DNA from: Pseudocercospora fijiensis CIRAD86
Taxonomy: Eukaryota > Ascomycota > Dothideomycetes > Mycosphaerellales > Mycosphaerellaceae
Length of the DNA: 64,000 nt
Direction of reading: 5' to 3'
Assembly: GCF_000340215.1 (NCBI RefSeq)
Contig: NW_006921532.1
Span: forward strand, 6,108,681-6,172,680
In this document: positions 54,960 through 64,000 of the stretch, piece after piece
How positions within the stretch are numbered: the first letter of the stretch is position 1
How the letters are laid out: each line of letters begins with the position of its first letter
Notes under the pieces: model-generated
Told to the model about the DNA's origin: nothing
What the model saw: only the letters and a program-made list of their open reading frames with translations
Database searches by the model: none
Translations under genes and position numbers: made by a program

Positions 54960-57900
54960 TCGCGCTCTAATTAGTTAGTTCGGGTAGACCCGCGTCCGGT
55001 AGTAATGCCTCCGGCGACGACGCATAAGATAGCATTATTACCTTAACTTGTATAGCAGGTGTAGGTAGTCGTTATATTATACTCGCTACGGCTTCGAGCA
55101 CTCGTCTTCTTAGTATAGAACCTAGAAACTTGCCTTAACGTACGGATCGGCGCACTTCTAGAAATAACCTATTTAAGCTATACTAACTTATAGCGCAGAT
55201 TGCCGGTCTTACAACCGCGCCGTAGCATTTCCCGAAGACCGTCTAGAAGTAGCAAGGATATCCTCGTAGGACTTGTAGCTAGTGTTGCCGATATAACTAG
55301 TAAATACGACTCGGTTGCCCTTCTAGTTAGCGATAGTTCCCTCTTAGGAACTATCGTCGTAGTTGCGCTAGACACCTCGAGTTATACGAGACTATAGTCG
55401 ACCTAGGATAATTAGCGTATTTAGGTCGGCGGCAATCTAGAAGGTAAAGGAAAAGTATATGCCGAAGGCGTCTACTATAACATTGTAGCAAGCACCTACT
55501 AGCGTAACCTCCCTATTTACTCCCTACACGCCTAGGGAAATGTCTCTGTTTATTAGCAGCCTAAGTTGTTTAGCCTAACGCTTACTTATAATAAGTAACT
55601 CCGAACTATTATTAAGCATTACTAGCATCTGTTAACTATAGCTCCTAATAGTAACTTAAATATAGATAGCGGGAACGACGGCGAAGGAACGGGTAACTGC
55701 GGAAAGGTCTATATTATTAGGGATAGAATAAAGTTCTTTAGGTTAAGGAGGTCCTACTCGACCGATTTGTTAGCTAGTAAACCGGACAGCCTTAATAGAG
55801 ACTAAAACTAGAGTAGAGTCGGGATTATTACTATCCCCTCGGTCTATCTCTTTAACTCCCTCTTCGTTAGTATTATCGATAGTATCTTAGTTCTCGTAGG
55901 TTACCGATTCGCCTTCTACTAACTCTTAGGCACCTAAAAATTTAGGAAGGAACTATAGGGAAGAGACGTCGATATAGTCTTCTCGTCCCTATTTCCTTCG
56001 GAGGGTAGCGAGGTCTTTTATAAAGGTAGTATCGTTAGGGATTCGGCTCTAGAATAGGTTAGTAGGCAAACCGTATGCTAGCAGCTCTCCTATAGACACG
56101 TTAGACTTAAGGTCTAGGAACTATAAAGCCTAGAAGAGAGCGTTTACCTTTGTGTCTAAGGAGTTAGCTAGGCTAGTACTATACTTTTTTATGTACCTAT
56201 TAAAGCGAAAGCTCTTTAGGTCGGATAACTTCCGTTTGTAGGTAGGTAGGTTAGCTAGGCCTAGGGTACTACTAATGTCGGTAGTAACATCCTCTATATC
56301 GACCTCTAGAGTCTCTAGGACGACTAGGCTTTCTATAGGTAGGGTGCTAGGGGCGGTGCTAGGTGCGGTGCTAGATCGGGCAGCGCGGTCTATAGCTATC
56401 TAAAGAGTCTTAGTTTTAGCGGTTAACTCTCGCTATTACTTAGCCTTATCGGCCGCCTTGTTCTTTAGTACCCTAGTAGGGGCTGCCGCACTAGGGCGAG
56501 TAGGGTTCTAAGGGCTCTTGCCCTTGCTTTAGGACTAGGTCTAAGACCGTATAGTAGCGTAGACATCTATACTATTCTTAGTAACCGCGTAAACATTAGT
56601 AACTGCGTCCGGATCCTAAGAAACAAAGTTAACCTTAATAGGCTTAGTAGTACTATTACTGCTCCGCTCCTTAACCTATTTTGCCCTAACCTTCTAAGTC
56701 TCTCGCTTAGTAATAGCGGCGAGGGTACTGTTCCTAGTATCCTTAAACTCGATCTTGCCGCTATACTTCTTTTCTAGAAGGGTCTTTAGCTAAGGCAGCT
56801 TCGGGGCTCTCCGATCCTATTCGAAATCAATCTTGTCGCCGGTGTCTATATAGTAGAATCGGCTATTTACTTGTATAATAAGCTTCCTTTTAAGAAGCTC
56901 TTTCTAGATAGGGCAGGACGATTAGATATGTTTAAACCCGCTATACATCTAGCACTTGCTATCTAAGTTAGAATAGATCTTCCGTATAGCGTAGACATCT
57001 ACTAAAGGGGCTTTAGGGTAGTTAGGATCTGAAACCTAGTAGACTAGTAGTACATCGCCTAGTATAGTAGCATTAATAACCTCCCTAACTCGCTATAATG
57101 CTTTCGCATTTAGGTTTAGCTAGGCTAGGGATTTAGCTAAGTCCGCAACGTCTTAAGAGTGCTTAGTAACAGTAGGAGTTACGGTCTTAGGACCACTTTG
57201 CGATTTAGGAAGGAACTTAGGTCCCTTGTTTCCTAAGGCTTCTTTCCTAACCTACGCTAGGTTATTCCGGTCTTCGCCGTAGATAAACTTCCTCGTATCG
57301 GCTATACTATTAATATCGGCCTTAATACATACTAGGACCTCTTTGTATTTCCTAAAACTCTTAGGATCGGACTCGCTAAGCTTATAGCGACAGAAGATAC
57401 GCTAAGCTATAGGCTACGGCAATCCCTAGAGGAGTAGCCTCGTTCTCTAAGAGTTTTCGAGGTTACTCTATTCGATGCCGTCCGCTAACTCGACAAACTC
57501 GCGGATATACCCCTTTAGGTCGTTATCCTTAGTGCGCCTTACTAAGCAGAGGGACTCGAGCTACGTACGACTGCCTTTAATACGACGGCTATCGCGCTCC
57601 CGATATTCCCTTATAAAGGCTACCTTAAAGGTCTCCTAGTTAGTATTAGACTTATCGTCCTTTTCTAGGTAGCTAACTAGGGTTTTAAGGGTTCGGTAAA
57701 GCTTAGAGGAGGTAGTCCTCGTAAAGGACCGAATCTTATACTAGTTAGATTCTCTATCGAGCTCGTAATCAACTAAGCCTTCCTTAAAGCGCTTAATATA
57801 TGCTATAGCGTTCCACCCTTCGAATAAGGGGTTTATAGTGCTCCCTAGTTCTAGCGGGCGACGCTTGTTTTAACGGAGAAGTTCAGTTTGCTTCTCTATT

Positions 57901-58080
57901 ATCTTTATAATAACATTGTAGAGCGCCTCTAGCGTAGAAGGCGCAGGAGGCTTACTTATATTAACTAGTCGCCGCCTAATTTCTTCGTTAATAGGATTAG
58001 GGGCGTTTTCGGATTCCGAAGATTCTACTAATTCGTAATGCTCGTTTTCGCTAGAGCTAGAGCTTATTCGATTATTATAA
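54960..58080 (-). pseudogene. E2 gag and protease region
   Basis: Frame from about 58080: SSSSSENEHYELVESSESEN, INEEIRRRLVNISKPPAPST, INPLFEGWNAIAYIKRFKEG (gag domain entry), ETFKVAFIREYRERDSRRIK. A zinc knuckle near 56.94 kb keeps CCHC spacing with the second Cys read as Tyr. The open piece 55375-55178 (SLTRRATESYLLVISATLAT) lies in the likely protease zone. RIP stops throughout. Confidence 0.7.
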
Positions 58081-58215
58081 AATAGTTAAAATAGCTAAAA
58101 TAGAATGCTATATAAAGTTGAAATAGAATGCTATATAAATATGTTTTTAGTGTCTTTAGTTTATTTAGTTTGTTATAATATTGCTATACGAGAGAGTAGT
58201 ATATTAGGCTGTTTC

Positions 58216-58245
58216 TCCTAGTGTTACCCCCGGGATAGCATTAGG
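58216..58245. repeat. ACCCCCGGGGT palindrome, copy 6
   Basis: TCCTAGTGTTACCCCCGGGA and onward to ATTAGGA; upstream of E2 gag. Confidence 0.8.
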
Positions 58246-58892
58246 ATTTAGCCTCCTAGGGGCCGCCTAACTACCTCTAGGAGCTTAGTTTAGTAGATTT
58301 TAGACAAAAGCCGCTCGGAGGGAGAGACTACAATCTCTATTCACACCTAGATCCTAGAAACTAGCTTGTATCTCCTTTAGCTAGGCGGGGGGCGGTAGCC
58401 TTCTTTTTCTAGTAGAAGGCTAAGCACTATCTAAGCGAGGCTACGAATCTAGGATCGCCCTATCCGATTAATAGGGGACTCCCCGGCTATCCGACCTGCA
58501 AGCCGTATTTGCTATTAATTAATAGTCTTAGCAAACCAAGCAAGGCCGATAGGTAATTAGTCTATCTCCTCCTTAGGCAGGGCTTATCTCGAGCAAGCGG
58601 TACTAAATAGGTCTTCGACCCGGAGCTAAGTCCTTAGAAGCTAGCTATAGCTATAGACTAGGCCCTAAGCTGTAACAGTCCTAAGGGTTTGCAGCTTTTC
58701 GGGGTTAAAGCGATGCCCTCGTTAAGAGGTTTCTCTACTTATCGTAATAGCCCCTTAAGATACTTCGGTATCGTCCGTATCGTAGGCTATTATCGTACCC
58801 TCGCTTCGGTTATAGCTATTCGTGCCTAGAGACCACCTTTAATATACCCGAACCTATTAGATATAAAGAGATAGCCCCACCTTCGGCTCTAA
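58246..58892. other. E2 5' leader
   Basis: About 650 bp between the right LTR and palindrome 6. On the - strand the first bases after the LTR read TTAGAGCCGAAGG, compatible with a RIP-altered TGG-type primer-binding site; tRNA not identified. Confidence 0.45.
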
Positions 58893-59172
58893 TAAAGGAC
58901 GGAAACTAATACTACTACTACTACTAGTAGTAATAGTATAGGCTACCGAGGGTAATATAACCTATAGCAATATAGGCAGCTATGTTTAGTATAATAGGAT
59001 AACAAGACGGTTGCTTAGGCTAATAACTAGAGCCCTGCAATATAGGCATTATAGAAGTGTAACGCGAACAATATACTATACGAGGTTGGTGCTCTATCTA
59101 CAATGTAGAAGGAGGCCTCTTATATAGGCTTAAAACTTAGCCTAGGTATATAGGGCCGGTTACTAGCTAATA
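58893..59172 (-). repeat. E2 5' LTR (right copy)
   Basis: 280 bp, equal in length to 39706-39985; followed by the duplicated CTAG. Confidence 0.88.
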
Positions 59173-59640
59173 CTAGGCTAAGCAATATAATGCATACTAT
59201 ACTACTAAGATATATAGTATAGGTAACCTAGTCTTACTATCGACAAAGAATATTAGCTTAGATGTCCTAAAGAAGAAACTTAGCCCGAAGTATATAGGGC
59301 CTTTTCGCATTATCGACGTAGTCGGAGCGTAGGCGTACCGCCTAGTACTACCGTTAAGCACGAAGATCTATAATGTTTTCTATATTTCCCTCCTCGAGCC
59401 TTAGTATAGGCGCGATAGCGAGGAGTATAAGGTAAGCATACCCGTCGCTAAAGGCGATAAGTAGTAGGTAGAAATAATCGTAGCAAAGAAGATAAAGAAG
59501 TAGAAGGCGTACTACCTTATTAAGTAGCGAGGTTGGCCTAAAGAATATAACACTTAGGAGCTAGCTATTTATATTAAAGATTCTATAGCGTTAGACGAGT
59601 TCGAAGCTTAAGCGAAGCGTAAGCGTAGGTAGTAATTAAA
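59173..59640 (+). pseudogene. E1 pol C-terminus with chromodomain-like end
   Basis: Resumes the integrase frame lost at 39705: ARQYNAYY region in RIP-altered form, VGNLVLLSTKNISLDVLKKK, LSPKYIGPFRIIDVVGA, YISLLEP, then a chromodomain-like tail (KAYYLIK-stop-RGWPKEYNT, LAIYIKDSIALDEFEA). Confirms that E2 split E1. Confidence 0.85.
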
Positions 59641-59759
59641 ACAAAAGAAAATAAAACTTAAAAAAATAGTAGACATATGCTCGTTTCGCTACTAAAAAAG
59701 GCCTATCGGCCTAGTATATATAAAGGTAGCGCCGCGTAGGCGTAGCGACGGCGGGCCGC

Positions 59760-60595
59760 CTACTCTACTTATCCTTAGACTCCTCCTTAGACTCCTCCTA
59801 CTCGATGCCTATAGCGGCATCGATAGTAGCGACGGCCTTAGCGCCGACGCGCTAGGCGAGGTTCTAGTATAGTTAGTATATAAAGCGTAGGTAAGACGAG
59901 GCTATAGGAAAAAACTATACCTAACGACTAATCTCTACTAAACTAGCTAGGTTAGTGCCGATATACTCGAGGGTACCGAGTAGGTTAACGTCCGTAAAGG
60001 ACCCGCTAGCGGCCCCCTTACAGGCTAGGGCTTTACTACCTAGGGTTACCTTATTCTTATTAATATAGAAGGCGTCGAGCGTAGATAGGATAACTAATAT
60101 CGAGGTTAGTATACGAAGCGTAAGCGGAGCGTATAAGGAATATACGTGCGACTATAGCGTCTAGCTCGGCCTAGAGTACCTCTAGGGCCTCGTTAGACTC
60201 CTCGATAGAGTCGTAGCCGTCTAGGTCGTACAAGTCGCGCATAGAGCGTATAGCGCGAATACGCGCTAGTAGCGACACTAGCGCGCGTGCCGTAATAGGC
60301 GTACAAGGGTAGTAGCTGCCGTAGTAGCGGTCGTAGTTACGCTTAGTAGTAGGGTCTATATTGCCGCCTATATATAGCTTAGATAGGTCTACTAAAGCGA
60401 GTTAGTTACGAAGCGCGTACGCGTAGCAAGGGGCGAGAAAACGTACTATTAGCCGTTATATGCCTAAAGTAATAGGTATAGCCCTCTAGGACTTTTAGTA
60501 GGCACTAGGTAGGCGTAGTAGGTATCGAGGGCAGTGCGCCTATAGCGCGCTTGCCTAAGGCACGCGAAGGAGTAGCTATACTAGTAATGTTTTTT
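59760..60595 (-). pseudogene. Antisense accessory ORF of E1, unknown product
   Basis: Between E1 pol and its 3' LTR the - strand is protein-like over about 270 codons. Part A (about 60595-60130): RAIPITLGI, RLIVRFLAPCYAYALRN, LALVDLSKLYIGGNIDPTTK, RNYDRYYGSYYPCTPITARA, LVSLLARIRAIRSMRDLYDL. Part B (about 60130-59760, shifted frame): TLDAFYINKNKVTLGSKALA, CKGAASGSFTDVNLLGTLEY, IGTNLASLVEISR, then an acidic EESKEESKDK end. Stops are TAG/TAA only, as in the real retroelement genes. The frame change could be an intron or an indel. Not recognised. Confidence 0.5.
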
Positions 60596-60985
60596 TTTAA
60601 TAGATGTTTAAGAAAGAAAAATCTTTAAGTAATACTAGGGGGGCGTAAGGGGGGAGTAGGCGGGGGATAGGCGGGTAGTATTTAGAGCGCTTAGAAAAAG
60701 AAGAAGTTTTTAAGCGGGCTTCGAATGCTTTAAATACTCGCTTCGCTTTCGGACAGCTTGCGTTCTCGCGTAGCTACCGCGTTCTTAGAAATTTAGGCAA
60801 CCTCTAGTTAGTACTAGAAGTAGCTACGCTTTAAATCTATAAACAAATAAGCAACTACGAGGCAAATTATAACGCGCCTAGTAACTATAGCCTAGCGATA
60901 GGTACGTAAGAGACGCGCAAGTGCAGCGTAGAGTATAAGAAATAGTATAATTTACTATATTGCCCTATAGCTAGGATAGCTATAC

Positions 60986-60999
60986 CGGGGGAAGGAGAT
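60986..60999 (+). other. E1 polypurine tract
   Basis: GGGGGAAGGAGATAA ends a few bases before the right LTR, fixing the + orientation of E1. Confidence 0.75.
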
Positions 61000-61002
61000 A
61001 AT

Positions 61003-61319
61003 TATAAGAACCTAAGTAAGTAAAGTCGCCTATTATGCCTTAGCAAGCCTATATAACAATTATATAATGTTATTACGTGCACTGCCGCTACTGCTACTGC
61101 GGTGCTGTCTCGCTAGCGCAAAGCCTGCTTAGCGTATACGCGGAAAAGCTCGGTCGCTCGTATAGATATACTCGGTTACCGCCGACCGGCTCGGTATATA
61201 TGCTATCCGTACGTAGCCTAGTTAATAGTAAACGCTCTGCCCTATTCTAAGAAAGGCACGGTTTAGTTCTACTTTCTACTACGGCGATTAGTAGAGGGTG
61301 TTCTATACGTTGCTATATA
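61003..61319 (+). repeat. E1 right (3') LTR
   Basis: 317 bp; matches 34843-35137 with an additional CTGCTACTGC-type stretch and a few transitions. Confidence 0.85.
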
Positions 61320-61340
61320 CGTTACGGAAACTTTTTTACC

Positions 61341-61433
61341 GATCGCGACGATCCTATCGATAGGATCGCTTAGGATTCTTAGGATCCTTAGGATCGCACG
61401 TTAAAGATCTTGTCTAATAGGATCGTCGCGATC
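61341..61433. repeat. 17-bp inverted repeat with GGATC-rich spacer
   Basis: GATCGCGACGATCCTAT at 61341-61357 is repeated inverted at 61417-61433. The spacer contains several AGGATC/TAGGAT words. Just outside the E1 right LTR. Confidence 0.8.
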
Positions 61434-61689
61434 TAGAAATTCTAGCAAATCTGTTCGTAGTAAGAATTTTATTCTTTACCGTCCGACTCGTATATCGAGT
61501 CGGGCTCGAGTCGTCGTATATACTAGTACTAGCATTTGAATTACATTTTCTATCGGATCTATATATTATACGATTGTTGCTTCTACTAATATCTAACGTT
61601 TATACGTATACTCGGGTAACTACTAGTATTTGCATACGTCTACTACGTATACTAAGTTAGTACCGACTTAGCGACCGACTCGTATAGTG

Positions 61690-62590
61690 TTAATAGATTT
61701 CGTTATGTTATATAGGGCATCTATTTATTACGGTTAATAAGAATGTATTCTATTCGTCCTCTACGGCTATATTAAAGCGATATACCTCTACCTTCTTTCG
61801 TTTATTTCCTTTCGACTTCTTCTTCTCTTTTACTATATATCTCTTAATTCTTCGATCCTACGTCTCCTCGTTAAATGCTATTTCCTTAACTTTGCCGCCG
61901 TCCGCCTCTATATCCGCCTACTATATCTACTCCCCCTCTTCTAGCCCTAATATATCCCTAACGCGATTACTTACCGCCGCGAATGAAGTCTTGTCTATTA
62001 TATAAGACTAGTCGGAATACCTACTATTCTTATAGTAATTAGCGCGCAATCCTTCCCTATTGCTATTACCGCGGTATATCTATACCTTTAGTATTAATTG
62101 TCTTTAGTTCTATTGTATTCTATTGTCTCGGTTGTACTTGTGCCGTTGCCTCCCCGTACCGAAGCAAACGGATTAGCAGCCCCCGTCGGCTCCTAATCTA
62201 TCGCTTAGAAACTGCTCTATAGTATAGGTAGTCTAATATCGTTTTTCTTAGGTAGGGCCTCCGCCTCCGCTAACCTATCTACCGCATTGTCGCCGGCTTT
62301 GAGTTATTTACTTAATTGTTGCTCGGTAGACGCTTTAGGACCTATCGATTATATTAGTAGGTAAGAGAAACACAGCGCTTGTAGACTACTCTTACTATAG
62401 CGCTCGATCGATCCGCCTTTATCGTCGGAATCTAAAACGACGTCGATTGCTATAAGTGCATCGATATCGTTACGTACGCTCTCGAAGTTATTTATTAATA
62501 ATTTAGGGGTATCCTATACTCTACCTATATACCGTACGTATCGATCTATCGCTGTTACTATATATTGCGATAAATGGTAGCGAATAGTTA
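61690..62590 (-). pseudogene. RIP-mutated gene of unknown family
   Basis: The - strand frame starts near 62590 with YHLSQYIVTAIDRYVRYIGR, DTPKLLINNFESVRNDIDAL, IAIDVVLDSDDKGGSIERYS, KSSLQALCFSYLLI. It continues to DKTSFAAVSNRVRDILGLEE and a very basic end (RRIKRYIVKEKKKSKGNKRK). Stops are TAG/TAA. No transposase or retroelement domain recognised; could be host-derived or an accessory transposon gene. Confidence 0.4.
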
Positions 62591-62599
62591 GAGACGAAG

Positions 62600-64000
62600 G
62601 GAAGACAGTTAAGAAGGAAGGGAGGACGAATAGAAAGTACTATATACTAGGGCAGAGGAGGTACTAAAGGCGGAAGATAGAAGAACCCCTAAGAGGGCAT
62701 ATAGGATAATAATCTCAGAACTCCTTAGAGGACTAAAAGCAATCTACAACTAGGCAAGCTACGTAATTATAAAGGTAGCTAATACAGTTGTAGCAAAGAT
62801 TACGAAGAAACAATAGGAGACAAGCCTAAACTACCGCACCTAGGCAGCAGTAGCTAGTTAGGAGGCGCCAAAACCCCCGAGGATAGTAGTTAGAGTCTAT
62901 ATTACGGACCTATAGGAGTAAAAGGAAATCTAAGGACTTATAGGGAAGGAGATTATAGAAAGAATTGCAGTTAAAGAGGTAATTAGGGCTAGGAACGAAG
63001 GTAAAGGGGTAATCAAGCTATTTATAGTATAAGAGCAGGACAAAAAGAAGCTAGAAACACAAAAAGAATAGACAACTAAGATAGGGAAAACAGCAAAGGT
63101 CTCCTAATAGCAATTTATAATTATAGCCTATAGTATAATAAGAAGCTTTAAGGAAGAATAGGATATCGAGAGCCTATAGAGACAAAACCAAGCTATATAC
63201 CTAGGCCTAAAGATTACAAAAGTAGCATAGATTAAAAGGAAAATCGAAGAGACTAAGAAGCAGTCTTCCCTAATTATCTAGGTAGGGAGTACAGAGCAAG
63301 CTAATATAGTACTAGACTAGGGGTTGTTCTAGGACTTCGAAAGATTAGAAACAGAGATATATAGAAGCAACTATAGGATAATACAGTGCTTTAAATGTCA
63401 ACACTATAGACACTTAGTAGCTAAGTATATAAAGACAACTAATACCTGCTCCTATTATATAGGGGATTACTAGGTTAAAGAATACAAAGCATATAAGGGA
63501 GAAGCAAGATATACATGCTGCACTAAAAGACACCCCTCTTAGGCGAAGGAATGCCTAGTAAGAATATAGGCAGCTAGGAAGGTAAAGGAAGCTAGAATCA
63601 ATACACTAAAAAGATATACAATAAGCTAGGGCAGCCAGGTATAGAAGCAACCTAGCTAAGTGCTATAAAAGAGGTCTAGACAAGATAATAGGTTCACATT
63701 TAGGGCCTTACTAGCATAAGAGAGTTACTAGTAACTAGGGAGACTAAGATACCTTAACATTGTAGGAAAGGAAGCAGGGCAGATAAAGCTTAGTTAAATA
63801 TTAGTCTAAAGTAAGGGAAGACTAAAGGAAAACCTATAGGGAAATAATATAGATAAAACCTAATAAACATTACAATATTACTAAACATTATATAGTACAA
63901 TATCAACAAGAGTAAAGACAAGGTACAGAGGAGCTTCCTTTAAGCACTAAACCTAAAAGAACATTATATTATTGCAATCTAAGAGCCCTAGCTCAACCTA
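62600..64000 (+). mobile_element. LINE (Tad-like non-LTR retrotransposon), RIP-mutated, runs off the window
   Basis: The + strand ORF1 remnant ends in gag-type zinc knuckles near 63387-63560 (CFKCQHYRHLVAKY, then further Cys/His pairs and RHPS..KECLVRI), as in Tad1-clade ORF1. After a junction near 63870 the frame reads a LINE endonuclease start (QYNINKSKDKVQRSF, then an IAI-stop-EP motif), so ORF2 continues beyond 64000. TAG/TAA at Gln/Trp sites. Its 5' end is not defined. Confidence 0.65.

Larger units (their letters stand above)
39706..59172 (-). mobile_element. E2: large Gypsy-type LTR retrotransposon with an extra downstream ORF, split by E3
   Basis: Direct repeats 39706-39985 and 58893-59172 are both 280 bp. 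On the - strand they read TATTAGCTAG...GTCCTTTA (RIP-altered TG...CA). CTAG is duplicated at 39702-39705 and 59173-59176. A polypyrimidine run next to the left LTR is the - strand polypurine tract, fixing orientation. Internal order on the - strand: gag/protease region (58080-54960), RT-RNase H-integrase ORF (54930-51200), spacer with palindromes, unknown ORF X (50080-40431). Without E3 the element is about 12.3 kb. Confidence 0.82.
34843..61319 (+). mobile_element. E1: Ty3/Gypsy chromovirus-like LTR retrotransposon, RIP-inactivated, split by E2
   Basis: LTRs at 34843-35137 and 61003-61319 flank gag, protease/RT/RNase H/integrase and a chromodomain-like C-terminus in the + direction. A polypurine tract precedes the right LTR. 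Removing E2 (39706-59172 plus one duplicated CTAG) leaves about 7.0 kb, a usual Gypsy size. The integrase/C-terminal coding frame stops at 39705 and resumes at 59173. I found no matching target-site duplication (CTTAG left, CGTTA right), so the outer ends may have rearranged. Confidence 0.85.

Noticed and set aside
39706..59172. The 19-kb block as a Starship-like or DNA-transposon cargo element
   Set aside because: Its ends are 280-bp direct LTR copies with a polypurine tract and internal gag-pol; no tyrosine recombinase captain seen.

Overview
The window is nuclear DNA of a filamentous ascomycete. Introns are short (45-138 nt) with GT..AG ends and CTAAC/CTGAC-like branch sites. Gene families are typical of ascomycetes: fungal rhodopsin-like 7-TM protein, BTB and F-box-like proteins, a GH43 secreted enzyme, Arp5 of INO80, fungal homoserine dehydrogenase. 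The transposon blocks carry the scars of repeat-induced point mutation (RIP). A Dothideomycete (Mycosphaerellales/Capnodiales type) is my best guess, by inference only.

Layout. (1) 1-1.6 kb: edge of a RIP-mutated repeat block. (2) 1.6-34.0 kb: a gene island of ordinary composition. In order it holds a single-pass membrane protein; a BTB protein; two decayed charged/coiled-coil genes; a class II aldolase; an F-box-like protein; a metallo-beta-lactamase-fold hydrolase; an 8-exon rhodopsin-like membrane protein; a SAM methyltransferase; a kinase-like protein; a broken BTB gene; homoserine dehydrogenase head to head with a CCDC174-like nuclear protein; a 541-residue unknown protein; an F-box-like protein; a small unknown protein; a GH43 glycoside hydrolase; ARP5; and, at the island edge, a spliced 85-residue secreted cysteine-containing protein that simple ORF calling misses. 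(3) 34.1-64 kb: RIP-mutated transposons with no intact gene.

The repeat block resolves into a three-level nest. E1 is a + strand Ty3/Gypsy chromovirus-like element (34843-61319, about 7 kb once its insert is removed). E2 is a - strand Gypsy element inserted in the E1 integrase region (39706-59172, 280-bp LTRs, CTAG duplication, about 12.3 kb without its own insert). E2 has an extra large ORF downstream of pol. E3 is a - strand chromovirus inserted in that extra ORF (42085-49239, two 197-bp LTRs, 5-bp duplication CCTAC). A RIP-mutated LINE (Tad-like) runs off the right end.

Across the repeats CpA and TpG are scarce and TpA abundant, so Gln and Trp codons have become TAG/TAA, and Cys and His have become Tyr. 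The most unusual points are: the extra ORF of E2; an antisense ORF between pol and the 3' LTR of E1; six copies of a near-perfect palindrome centred on ACCCCCGGGGT at ORF boundaries of E2 and E3; RIP hits on the catalytic aspartates of two reverse transcriptases but not the third; and the candidate effector gene about 0.8 kb from the E1 LTR. The island genes are mostly independent housekeeping and accessory genes. I see no biosynthetic or defence operon. All splice models are my own reading of the sequence and were not tested with transcripts.
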